NCBI RefSeq assembly: GCF_040954645.1
Contig: NC_092804.1
Span: 93,504,862 to 93,568,861, forward strand
DNA length: 64,000 nt
Direction of reading: 5' to 3'
Origin: Diabrotica undecimpunctata
Taxonomy: Eukaryota > Arthropoda > Insecta > Coleoptera > Chrysomelidae
The notes beneath the pieces are model-generated. The model ran no database searches. It was not told where the DNA came from and saw nothing but the letters and a program-made list of their open reading frames with translations. Made by a program: the position numbers and the translations under genes. The stretch's first letter is position 1; each line of letters opens with the position of its first letter. This document shows, one piece after another, positions 46,946-59,200 of this stretch.

Positions 46946-47540
46946 ATAGACTTTTATGGAAGGTTATAACTCTGGTTTGAACCTACCTATTGGAAAAGGT
47001 GGACGAATAATTATTCATATTAGATCTGAAACTGGCTTTGTAAATGGTGGTTTTTTAGAATGTACTTCAAGAACCACCAAAGAGTATCATGAGAATAGAG
47101 GTATGTATTTGAAGAATATTTAATGGTATCAGACGGTTAGTAACATACCGCAAAATTCTGTTATAGTAATGGATAATGTTAATTGCCATTGTTGTTTAAT
47201 TGAAAAACTACCAACTTTGGCTTTATAAAGGCATTATTTACTTAATTAGTTAAAAGGAAAAGAGATCACATTTGATAAAACGATGGTTAAAAAAGAACTC
47301 GTGAATTATTGTTCAATAACACAAACAAAAGTATAAAAAGTATGTAATCAATGGAAAAGCTAAAAATGACAGAATAACTGTACTTCGTTTATCCCCATAT
47401 AATTACTGTCAACTTAACCCTATAGAGCTAGTATGGGCACATGTAAAGGGTGACATAGCGAAAAACAACAGTTATTGAAGAAATAACTGTTGTATCAAGA
47501 CGTAGCGAGAAACAAACTACATACATTCAAATTAGTTGAT
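46945..47540 (+). pseudogene. Decayed second copy of the wide-spacing DDE transposase
   Basis: Pieces in several frames: GKGGRIIIHIRSETGFVNGG, then TKEYHEN, then VIVMDN-CH near 47165-47195, and LRLSPYNCQLNPIELVWAHVK near 47380-47450. They line up with the minus-strand gene at 47998-48909 but are clearly diverged. Not translatable. Confidence 0.7.
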
Positions 47541-47899
47541 GCGAAAAGAATGTTGAGGAAGTTTTATCGAAAGTCACTGCAGAAAATTGGAAAGTATGTA
47601 GGTACACATACAGCATGCAAAAAGGATGAAGAAAAGTTGGGGAACTTAGATATGTTAGTTGACTAATGCTTATTAGAAACCAATTATCATTGCACGAAAC
47701 AACCAATTTCAGATTCATATGATGATCATAAACACGATATGATATATTAGGTATGTGAACTGTGATATTTATTTTTATTCGACCTAAGGAGAACAGCATA
47801 TAGCAAATGCAAATATTTGGCGAGTGACAATAATTGATACAGAGGAAAGAAATAAAAAGAGACTAGTAAAAGTAGGTAGTGCAATGGTATAATGTTCGT

Positions 47900-47985
47900 G
47901 ACCATTGGCATTATATGCTTGTAACACTTGGATAATGAATAAGAAAGATGAAATGAAAATATACATCTAGAGAAGGAAATTACTT
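47900..47985 (+). pseudogene. Short LINE fragment
   Basis: Reads LYACNTWIMNKKDEMKIYI, similar to the conserved YG-E-WIINKK segment downstream of RT in RTE-like LINEs. Only about 25 codons, so tentative. Confidence 0.35.
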
Positions 47986-47997
47986 TGAAGATACAAT

Positions 47998-48909
47998 TTA
48001 TTCATCTTCTGAAGAACTTGTGTTACTGTCATTGCCAATTGGAATTATTAACGGCTCTATTACACTATCTATGATGCCATCTAATTTACACATTTTTTCC
48101 TCCACTTTGAGAATGTGATTAACACAATTTTGCCAATGTGTTGTGGTTACATTCTCAAGAGCTTGCAACAGACGTTTTTTTACTTCTTTAAGTTTAAATG
48201 TCGTATTTTTAAGTGCCACTTCATTTTTCACCTGGGCCCAAATTTTCTCAATGGGATTCAACTCGCAATGATATGGAGGCAGCCGCAGTACAATTTGACC
48301 ATTTGTTTTAGCCATCTCATCAGTTACATACATATTATACTTATCTATATTTACACTTAGAAGATGTAAAAGTTCTGACCTAACCATCTCCATATCAAAA
48401 GGAATGTTTTTTATTTGTAACCATTCTTGCATATATTTCTTTGTTGATGATGTTGACGGAATTTTTTCTACTTTTCGGCTGTGATGTGATGCATTATCCA
48501 TTACAATAATAGCGTTTTTGGTAATTTTTGCAATATATTATTAAACCAATTTTCAAAAACAGATGCATTCATTTCTTCATGGTAATCCTCTGTCTTTCTT
48601 CCCTCAAAAAGGAAAACCCCTTCATTAACAAATCCTAACTCTGATCCAACATGTAAAACTATGAGGCGTTTTCCTTTCCCAGATGGGTTTTTCAAACCAG
48701 TAGACAGCCCCTCAATGAATGCCTGTCTAGGGTTTTTTATGGCACAGTCTACCCACACTTTATCTTTACCATTTTCCCATGTTTCGTCAAGGTAATAAAT
48801 AGGTCTACCTTCACTTCTGTACCTTTTTATAGAAGTTAGGTAATTACGTCTCCATCTGATAACATCATCACGTTCAATGAGAATACTTGTTCGACTTCTC
48901 TTCAAGTAA
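47998..48909 (-). pseudogene. DDE_3-type transposase with 82-residue D-to-E spacing, one frameshift
   Basis: The exon begins after a TTTTGTAG acceptor at 48909 (YLKRSRTSILIERDDVIRWR). First Asp in YYLDETWEN. The frame shifts once near 48520, in an A5 run (KLPK, then NAIIVMDNASHHS). Second Asp in VMDNASHHS. The catalytic Glu is in LNPIEKIWAQVKNEVA. I count 82 residues between the second Asp and the Glu, far more than the 34-39 of ordinary Tc1/mariner. As I recall, a DD82E group called Sailor has been described. This fits it by spacing. C-terminus ends NDSNTSSSEDE. An N-terminal exon like 11509-11862 should precede but was not found here. Confidence 0.75.
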
Positions 48910-49009
48910 CTACAAAATAATAGAATGTTAGGTACATTTAGACCAGGGCAGATCTGTGAAAAAAGTCTGTTTTTGGATATGAGAGGTGGCATGTGACATT
49001 CGGATTTTT

Positions 49010-49766
49010 GCAGAAAAAGTTAGGTAATAACTTCAATAATAACAATTGACTCATGCTCCCTCTCAAATATGCCTGGAACATTAATAAAAACATTAAAATA
49101 TTTCAAAATTACTAAAAATATCGATTTTTGTCTACTTTCTTTGCTCATAACTTTAAAACTATTAATTTTGGAGGAAAATCGTACATAAATAAAACAAAGA
49201 TAATTAAATTTCCTATGATATATGAGTGGTTAAAAATGTCTTCCAACCATTTAGGTTGTACTTAGGTCCTTCGTAATTGGTTTAGAAAATTTTTATAATC
49301 TACTTAAACCGTCCACCAAATATGAAATTTTTTAAAAACTTTTAGAACAAACATTAGACCATTTAGATGTTTGCAATTTTTTTTAAATATAAAGACGCAC
49401 TCTACCGATCTAATACACTCTACAGAATTGAAATCGTATTATTTAGGCGGTCTCAGCAAAGTTTTAAAGTTATAAACAATTTTTTTGCTTATAAACAAAT
49501 AGAATATTGAAAAAACCATACTGGAACAGACTCGGTAAGACGCTTCTTGTAAAAGAAAAAAAGTAGAATTGCGACGAGTAGTTCCTGAGATACAACCGAT
49601 CAAATTTGACCGGTATTTGCGACGAAGCTATACCTAAACAGTAGGATGGTAATTTTTGAACCATTACCTTATTTTTTCGGTTCTCTTTCTCTATACATTT
49701 TTTCATATGTTTAAAACACTCATAACATATAATAAAAATGTTATGTTTATTGCATATATTTAAGTT
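49010..49766. other. Stretch without recognised gene
   Basis: AT-rich. The minus-strand frame 49470-49823 runs into the LTR at 49767 and has no domain. The phrase GAGTAGTTCCTGAGATACAA and neighbours look like a dispersed repeat but I cannot name it. Confidence 0.3.
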
Positions 49767-49975
49767 TGTGATGTGGGTATTAGTTAAAATAGTTAGGTAA
49801 TGACTGTGAATATTGATGTACACGAATTTATTAAAAGGAAAACCATGTGTTACAATTTAACCTACATCTTACAATAACAAACATCTATCTATGTCTCTTG
49901 TCACCGTTCACTCTCGGTGGACACTGTCATGGTAACTTCAGTGGTATTCAGCCACGGAACGGTGTGGCTGTTACA
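49767..49975 (-). repeat. 3' LTR of the outer retrotransposon
   Basis: 209 bp. Compared with the split partner it differs at only a few bases (for example ACAATAACA/ACAACAACA and TTCAGTGG/TTCGGTGG). Confidence 0.93.
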
Positions 49976-52900
49976 TCCCCCCCCCCCTTTGCACCACCCT
50001 GGCGACTCGTGAGTGGGGCAACAGAGTCTAAACAGGAATAGAGCTCTACAGGACAGCAATAACAACGTTTTGGTCGGGGTTGTCTACGTCTGGCAATAGG
50101 GTCAGGTTCAGGTTCAGCTTTAATTTGAGCAAGGTCATCTCCAACAGGGGGGCCCATTTCGCTATCGTCTAACCCAAGGGTCAAAGTCTCTGGGCAGGAG
50201 ACCAGTGGAGCAGGAGGGTCGGCTTCTGAGGATTTCACTGGACGACCTCTTCTACGGAGAGGTTGAACTGGAGCAAGGCACGGATCTTCTGGATCGGCAT
50301 GGAAAGGCGTCAAGGCTGAGACATGATATTTTCCAGCAGGAACATCCGGAGTGTCGATGTGTGAAACTTCATAGGTTGTAGGGGACAGCATTTTGGTCAC
50401 CTTGTAGGGTCCGTCACGACGCGGCGCGAACTTCGAAGTTATGGACTTAGACGCGTCACTTAGTGTATGCGAATCGACTAGCACAATATTACCTACTTCG
50501 AACGAAACCAAGCGGCGGTGGCAGTCTTTATACTTCTTACGTCTATCTTGAGATTGTTCATGTGTCTCACGGGCTTCACTAAGAGCTTTACTCAAAGTTA
50601 TTAGATAGGGCGTGATTTGTGGCACGAAGTTGTCCTTGGCTATGATGCTTCGAAAATCACGATTTGCATCATCAGGAGTTCGTAACTCGCGACCGAACGT
50701 GAGACCAAGAACTTTTCAGACCAAGATGGTCATTATTTGTTAGAATAGCTAACTGAGTTTTAATGTCTATTTTTTCGTTCGACTGGGTTAGCTTCCGGGT
50801 GGTATACAGGTATAAGGTTCTGTTAGTACCCAAAACAATGCGCCACTTGCTGCATTACCGCACTCACGAACTGAGTACCGTTGTCACTGACGACTCGACG
50901 AGGGATTCCGTATCGTAAGATTATGTTGTCTATGAAACACTTGGCGCAGGCAGCGGCAGTAGCAAATTCTAACGGAAATAATTCTACCCAACGACTAGCA
51001 GTGTCTTCCACTACCAGAATCCATGTATAACCTTGAGGAGAGAGGGGCAAAGGCCCAAATAAATCAATAGATAGCACTTCAAACCTCTGGGACTGAACAG
51101 GGGTTTGTAGGAGACCAGCGGGTTTGAGGTTAGAGACTTTATAGCGTTGGCACTCAAGACATTTACTTACATGGTCAGAGATAATTTTCTTCATTCCAGG
51201 CCAATAGTAACGTTTTATTATTCTTTAATATGTCCTCTCCACTCCATAATGACCAGAAGTAGCGGAATCATGGTACTCATGCAGTATGTGAGGAATACGT
51301 GTACTAGCTGCTACCAATTGGGGCTCTTCTTCATCTACTTCAGGAGTATAACGGTATAATATCCCATTGTTCATGATATATCCTCTTTCTGCCCACCTCT
51401 TGAAATCTACGCTTGTGTCAGAAGAGGGATCTTCTAAACATCTAATAATCTTGGCAACATCTGGATCATTAAGCTGCTCTTCTCGAACATCAGCAACACT
51501 AAGAGTTGGAAAATCTACTCTTACTAGATGAACTTCAGCTATGATGGGAACTTCTGTCATGGGAGGCCTTGATAGAGTATCTGCGATTACATTTTTTCTT
51601 CCTGTGATATATTCTATTTTTAGGTCACATGGCATGAGCTCTAAAGCCCATCGAGCTAACCGTCCAGTAGGGGACTTTAAGGTCATTAGCCATTTTAAGG
51701 CTTGGTGATCACTTTGCACTATTGTAGTAGCGCCTTCTAAGTATCCTCGAAATTTCTTCACTGCCCAAACCACAGCGAGAGCTTCTCGTTCTGTAGTGCT
51801 ATAGTTTTGTTCAGCAGGAGTCAGGAGTCTCGAAGCATACTCTACAGGTCGTTCGTTCTCTTTCTCCCCCTGGAGAAGACATGCCCCCAAAGCATAATTG
51901 CTAGCATCTGTACGAAGTATATAAGGTAAATTGCAGTCAGCTTGTCGTAGGATTGGGGCGGAACACAATAATTGTTTCAGACATTCAAAGGCCTCTTGTT
52001 GTTCTGCTCCCCAGGTCCATTTCACATTTTTCTTGGTTAAATTCGACAAGGGTTTAGCAACATGGGAGAAATTTTCGATGAATCTACGGAACCATGAGCA
52101 TGTTTGCAGGAATTTTAGCAGTTAAGTAACATTTAGGGGTGGTGTCATGTTTAATATGGCAGATACTTTATTTTCACTTGGCCGGATACCCAAAGGTGAA
52201 AGGATGTGTCCGAGATATAGGACTTCCTCACAGGCGAATGAACATTTTGCTCTATTTAGACATAATTTAAATAGGCGCATCCGGTTGAATACTTGTTTCA
52301 AATCGTCTATGTGATCAAAGAAGGATGGGGATAATATTATCAGATCATCTAAATAAGCTAGGATATTCAGATTTTGAAGACCAGCACGAAATTTATCAAT
52401 CATCCTTTGGAAACTAGCGGGACTGTTACACATACCAAAGGGCATGCGTGTGTAACGAAAGGTGCCAAATGGACACACGAAGGCTGTTTTGTCACGATCA
52501 GCTGTTCGTACAGAGATTTGATGATAACCATATTTTAAGTCGAGGGTAGTCATAAATCGGGTTTCTTTTGCTGCATGCAAAATATCTTCAATACGTGGCA
52601 GAGGGTACTTATCTGCACGTGTTATTGTGTTTAAGCGTCGATAGTCTACTGTTAATCTGATACCTCCATCTCTCTTAGGCACAAGTACCACGGGTGAAGC
52701 ATATGGGGACACACACTCTTCGATTATGCCTTGAGCCAAAAGTTTATCTAATTCCTGACGCAGTAATTGCCTTTTGGGCTCTGACATACGGTAAGGTGGA
52801 ACAGATGTTGGTACATCATCAACCAATACAATTAAGTGTTCAGCATATGGAGTAGGGTCTATATTATATACGAATAAATCAGAATTTTCCTTAACAATGT

Positions 52901-54314
52901 TGTTAAGATTGGATCTTTCTTCTAAGGATAGAGAAATTCCTTCATCTACTCGTAGTTCTAAATGAGCAAGAGTAACGCTATTGACCTGGCAAGGAGAGCT
53001 GACCTTAGCTGGATCTGGAGCAAATGAGTAGGGAATATTAGGGACATCACCATAAAACCATGAGTCATTAGGAATGTCTAGAATGATGTTAGCTTTTCTT
53101 AAGAAGTCTGCCCCCAGTAAGATACGACTATTTGTGTGTGTGGGCACAGAAATTAAGGAAATGCTATGAGAGCGGTTTTGTAAGATAACAACTAAATCAA
53201 AGACCAAAACAGTGGTAGAAGTAGTCCTACCATCCGCTAGGGTCATGTCTACACTTTTTGTGGAAAAGGGTACCTCATCCTTCAAGAGGATATCTCTTAG
53301 CTGAGAGCCAGCAATACTGCACTGTGCTCCCGAATCAAGATAATAATGACCTACATGACCTTCAATAGTAACCTGAACAATGGGTTTAGTTGATAGGTTT
53401 GTGACAAAATGTTGGTCGACATTAACTGTTTCAGCAAGCATAAATTCAGATACTGCTGAGGATTTACTGGATGATTTGCATTTTGGACAATTACTCTTAA
53501 TGAATCCAGGAGTCTTACATCCATAACACGAAATCTGATTCGAAGTGGAAAAGGTTGGTTTAGGGCTAGTACGAGAAGTTACTAGAGGAGGATTAGGTTT
53601 GGGCTCAACCGAAGATTTTCGAGAATCTGCTTCCCTGGTTCTGACTGCGGCCAATTTTCGACATTCATCCTTCACGTGACCTGGATTTTTGCAAAAGCTA
53701 CACCGTACCCGTTTTGATTCGTTTTCGTTTTTAATGTTTATTTCCGGATTTTCATAAGATTCTTCAGTTTGCCTCGCTTCTTTTAAGAGTTCGCTAAATG
53801 TATTGATCTTATCACGTGCTACTTTTTCACGTATTCTCCTATGCAACAAACCGTATACCATATCTAATTGAGTGGCTTCGGTTAATGTATCTGCCGGTAA
53901 CTGAGCTATTATCGCGCGCGCTTTGCATACAAAAATGTCACACGGAGTTTTAGCATCTTGTTCCGTCGAAAACAGTTCCCGATATACTCTGTAGGCTGGT
54001 TTTTGAGGTCCAAAAGTCGATCGTAATAAATTAATGGCGCTGGCCCACGTGTTTACCGTATTTTTAACACCTTGAAACCACGTGGCGGCGAAACCGTCTA
54101 GCAGCATGGGTATACCCTTTAATGCGTTCGCGTCAGACACGTGGGTGCACTCTTTATAGATCTCGACCGCATCTATAAAAGCTTTTACATCAGCCCCCTT
54201 TGATCCATCGAAGCGAGAAGCGCATTTTGCTAAACTACCTGAGTCCGAAATAGGCCTTGCTATTGTATTTAATAAGGCTTGAAACTGTTCGCTTGTTAAA
54301 TTTACCGAAGACAT
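49948..54314 (-). pseudogene. gag-pol: Gag-Pol of the outer retrotransposon, several stops and a deletion
   Basis: Starts at ATG 54314. Gag capsid-like region (MLLDGFAATWF, LLRSTFGPQKPAYRVY), zinc knuckle CSFCKNPGHVKDEC and a second finger CYGCKTPGFIKSNC. Protease YLDSGAQCSIAG, RT LAYLDDLIIL, then an in-frame TAA at 52122. RNase H RTDASNYALGACLL (51225-52049). A further in-frame TAA at 51225 falls inside the integrase finger. Integrase core SIDLFGPL and VSDNGTQFVS (50823-51194), a stop, NPVERKN, then a damaged stretch at 50640-50820. The C-terminal tail (50625-49948) has DGPYKVTKMLSPTTYEV and runs almost to the 3' LTR. The first two breaks keep the same frame, so they are point nonsense changes. 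The element is dead. Confidence 0.9.
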
Positions 54315-54747
54315 TTCTGCTGATGTTGATTCGCTTGAACTAAAAACCGTCGTCGACCTAAGCGAATAACTGTGTTTATCGTTTGTTGCCGTGATTGCAA
54401 GTTTAACACAAAAATAGTAATAAAAATTAAAGGCTTACAGTTTCTGTTGCTTATTTCTTGTAAATACTCTTGAATGGAAGCTTGATATTCCCACAGGATG
54501 TTTTAAATGGACTGTAGTGGAAGATTGATATTCCCACAGGATGTTTTTGGATGGTCTGTGCGGAGTTTCCACAGCAATCACATACACAGTAGATTTATTG
54601 TTGTGAAGCACTAAACTAAGTGAAAATGTCCACTAATCACCTTACAATGGCGGGAGCAAAAACACTTTTTCCTGTTCACAATGAAACTTTACAATTTTCA
54701 CAGTACGAACTACACTTTAAACTATTTTGCCCAAGTTGGGTGCCAGT
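54315..54747 (-). other. Leader of the outer retrotransposon
   Basis: Noncoding. Contains a direct repeat, TTGATATTCCCACAGGATGT, at about 54482 and 54525. Confidence 0.6.
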
Positions 54748-54815
54748 TGTGATGTGGGTATTAGTTAAAATAGTTAGGTAATGACTGTGAATATTGATGT
54801 ACACGATTTTATTAA
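54748..54815 (-). repeat. 5' LTR of the outer retrotransposon, distal 68 bp
   Basis: Matches 49767-49834 and stops at TTAA, where piggyBac begins. The rest is 63827-63967. Confidence 0.93.
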
Positions 54816-55891
54816 CCCTTTGAGGTCGTAGGCATGTATATAATGCCAGACCTGATCATTCACCATGGTCGCTTAATTTTGCCATAATCTAGTCATATAG
54901 GTCGTCTGGCATGTGAGACATGCCACGCTAAATTTTTAGATTCAGTCGTAGGCATCTCCAGCATGACAAAAGTTTTTCTGTGTTCAATTACTGGAATATC
55001 GATATATCGATAAAAATAGTAATCAATTCTTGTTCTTTATGCTAAAATCGCGCCATTTAGAAGTAAAACGGTTGTTTACTTTTATTCAGTACGTTGTTAT
55101 TTGTGGTTGAATACAGTGCTGTACTACACGTTGTTGCTGAAGTCGTTCTGTTTACGTTTTTTAATATTTCTGTTATTTTGAATTTGAAAATATGTCTAGA
55201 GGAGGATTTTTAAGTAATGACGAACTAGAGTACTATTTACATAACAGTGATGAGGATAATAATGTTGAAATCGAAAACCGGGGTTGGGAAAGTACTTCAG
55301 AATCCGACATATCGGAAATTGAAGACAATTTAATGTTCGAAAATGAGGAACCGGAGGAGAGTGATGAAAGTACTGAAGAAGATAAAGAAATATGGCAAAC
55401 ATGGGTATCAGTCAATACAAAATTCAAAGAATTTTCTTTTTCGCAGGACATTGGATTTCATTGTCCGCGAAACTTTGAAGGTACTAAAGAGTTGGATTTT
55501 TTTCAATTGTTTTTTACAGATGATCTGTTAACGGCCATTGTAACTGATACAAACAGGTATATTTTAGAATTTTTAATTGTTATTCGAGATACTGATTACT
55601 TTTATTATTTTAGATATGCTACTGAAAAAAAAAAAATCATGAATACGCCGTTTACAAAAAGATCAATTTGGAGTACTTGGAAGCCTGTAACGTTAGAAGA
55701 ATTTAAATGTTTTCTTTGTGTCATAATTAATATGGCATTAAACCCTAAGCCTGAACTGTCGGATTATTTTGCCAGTGCGTGGATAGATTACCAACCATTT
55801 TTCAAAGATGTAATATCAAAAAGACGATTTTTCCAAATTTTTTGGAATTTACATGTTTCCCCTCCCGAAGAAAATGATCCCGCAAATGGTA

Positions 55892-56247
55892 TGTTGTGAA
55901 TTTATTAAAAGGTTCAATATTTATAACACTTACGGATTTAATTTATTTCTTTATTTATATTAACTTATCTGACAATAATTTATTATATCCGTACGTAACA
56001 AATTCGCGAGCGCGGGTCTTGAGAATTAACTGTCCCTTCCAAATAAAGTTCCGTTATTATATACCAGTGCCGTTATCTCGAAAACTCTAAAACCTTCGAT
56101 GGCGAAACGGTAAAGGCAAACTGGATTTCCCCCGCATCGGTTCTGGAAGGTCGCTCAGGTAAATTGAAGTCTCTCGTAAATTCTAAAACATATTAGAATA
56201 AAAACATGTTTACAGGTTAAAACTATGACTCATATTTTTACGTAACA
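55892..56247 (-). repeat. 3' LTR of the young gypsy element
   Basis: 356 bp. Near-identical to 61900-62255. Confidence 0.95.
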
Positions 56248-59200
56248 TTGCCCCCCTCTCAAAAGATGGTTCCTCCTGGAACCTTGTCGGGACTAGAACT
56301 GGAACGGTATGCTGGTATCGGCAACTGGACCCTCTTTTACAACTTCCAGTTGTATAAAAATGACAAGGGACGGTTTTCTTTCCGCACCAGTAACTATGCG
56401 GATTGCAACAGACTAACACCTGGACGTCGGTGTCTTTAAAGATCTCCTCCACCATATTTCGGATAACCCTCCAATCTAATTGGCGGCACTCCAACTTTGG
56501 CATGGCTAACTTTTGCACGTCGGACTCTAGTACGTGCTCTCTCAATTGAAGTAAGGCTTCCCACACATCTCGGTAGGTAGGTTGGTCACGGGCAGTGTCT
56601 TTTGTTACCAGGTAGAAAAGGTAACGTGATGCATCTTGGAGTTTCAAGGTTTTACCGGGAGCTGGCACCTGACATTGAAGTTCTGCAACTCGACCAAACT
56701 TCCTTCGAAAGACGGATGCCAACCCTGGTGCGTCTTTGATACTGGCCGGGATGGTAAGGGCCAGCGAGTAGTCATCGGGGAGCACGAGTAGATCTTGCTT
56801 TTCTTCAGTGGTAACACCATGTCTTGCTTTACCGGTACCTCCATAGGCACCCATGAATTCCTCAAACGTGAGGTCAGACACGTCTTGGACTTGGTTTACT
56901 TCCACTTCTTCATCTACGTCGTGGTCACCTTCGAAAGACGCCAGCCGGTTATGGTGTACTATCATCGGCTTTCCCCTCGGAATCTTGCTTATTCGGTAGA
57001 TGACATCGTTGATCTTCTCCATAATGAGATATGGACCTTCCCAAAACTGCTGCAATTTGGGAGAACAACCTTTTCGCTTCTTGGGATTATACAGCCATAC
57101 TTTGTCGTTCTTCTTAAAGCAACCCTTTTCGGCTTGTGTATCGTACCGTTTCTTCATTCGGTCGCTAGCGATCTGAAGGTGGGAACGGACCAACTCATGT
57201 ACATCGTCCATTCTTCTTCGTAATTCGATCACATAATCTTCACCTGCTACATCTTCTCCAGGTCGACACCCAAATTCTAGATCACAAGGTAGTCGCATTT
57301 CGCGTCCGAATAGGACTCTGGCTGGTGTCTGGCCCGTTGATTCGTTAACAGCAGATCTGTAGGCCATTGTGAAGAACGGAAGGTATTGGTCCCAGTCTCG
57401 CTGATGATCGGACACCATCTTTGTCAAATACTTGCCAACTGTCCTATTCATTCGTTCTACCATACCATCCGATTGCGGATGATACGCGGTAGTTCTTGTT
57501 TTCTTCATGCCTAGTCTATCACATATTCCTTGGAATAGATCACTTTCAAAGTTCCTGCCTTGGTCACTATGGATCTCCAAAGGCACTCCAAATCGGCTGA
57601 TATATTCTTGGATCAACTTATCTGCAACGGTGGCGGCCTTCTGGTCTGGAAGTGCGTAAATCTCGACCCACTTAGTGAAGTAATCCATTACTACCAACAT
57701 GTACTTGCCCCCATTTTCACTTTCTGGAAATGGCCCTGCAATGTCCAAAGCTATTCTTTCAAACGGGCTTCCAACATTATATTGTCTCATAGGAGCTCTC
57801 CTTTTCCGGTGAGGCCCGTTACTCGTAGCACAAATAGTACATTTCTTACACCAGTCTTTTACGTCGTCGGAACTGTTCATCCAATAAAACCGTTCCCGAA
57901 TTCGCTGAAGGGTTTTCCTTACACCAAAATGCCCTCCCGATGGACTGTCGTGTAACTGACGAAGTACTTCGGCTATTCTGCTCTTTGGGATCACCAACTG
58001 TCTTCTTTTCTCTGAACCGTCATCATTTTCCAGAACTCGTTTGAGCAAGCCATCTTCGATGATAAATGAGTCCCACTGGGCCCAATACGTCTTAACTACT
58101 GAGCATAGGTTTGATATTTCCTGCCAAGGTGGTCGACGGTTTTCCTCTTTCCATTTTCGGATTTTCTGTATAACTGGATCTCTCTCTTGTTCTGCCCTTA
58201 TCTTAGTAGGCGTCCAGTCGTCGTTGACAATCGTCGTTCTTAGCACTGCTGCTTCCTTGGATTCCGTTTTGTTGCAGTGGGAACACTCTGCTGGGCATGG
58301 CCTTCTGGAAAGAGAATCAGCGTTTCTGTGGCTAACTCCGGCCCGGTGCTCAATCTTAAAATCGTATTCTTGAAGTCGTTCGATCCACCTGGCTATCTGA
58401 CCCTCTGGATTCTTAAACTGCATCAACCACTTAAGGGCGGCATGGTCGGTTCGGATTAGAAACTTTCTGCCATAGAGGTATTGATAGAAGTGCTCTACTG
58501 ATTTAACTACTGCTAGAAGTTCTCTTCTCGTGACGCAATAATTCCGCTCAGGTTTTGAAAGAACTTTACTAAAATATCCGAGGACTCGTTCCTGTCCTCC
58601 TTGAATCTGAGACAGCACTCCTCCAATTCCCACATTACTTGCATCCGTATCTAAGATGAACTCTCCTTCTGGCAGTGGATACCCTAAAATTGGTGCTGTT
58701 ATTAGATGTTTTTTTAAGGTCTCAAAGGCATTTTGGCAGTCTGTATCCCAGCGGTATTCTCTTGCTTCCTCTGTAAGTCGCGTTAATGGCTTAGCGATAT
58801 CTGCAAACTTCTTAATAAACCTCCGGTAGTAAGTACATAGTCCAAGAAAACTTCTCACTTGATGTTTGTCAGTTGGTTTTGGCCATTTCTTAATGGAATC
58901 GATTTTTCCCTTATCCACGGCCACTCCTTCTTTACTGACTATATGATCCAGATAATTGACTTTACCTTGAAATAGCTGGCACTTCTTGGGGTTTAGCATC
59001 AATTGGGCAGCTTTAAGTCGATTAAAAACGTTTTCTAAATTCCTCAAATGATCTTCGAATGTCTCCCCCAAGACGATTATGTCATCTAAATAAACCAGGC
59101 ATGTTTTCCAAGATAACCCTCTCAACACATTTTCCATAAGCCTCTCAAATGTCGCAGGAGCATTACAAAGTCCAAATGGCATAACGTTGAATTGCCACAA

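Noticed and set aside
49470..49823. 117-codon minus-strand frame
   Set aside because: It overlaps the LTR, is AT-biased and has no domain.
57560..58373. Plus-strand frames inside the pol gene
   Set aside because: They are antisense shadows of the well-supported minus-strand pol frame.
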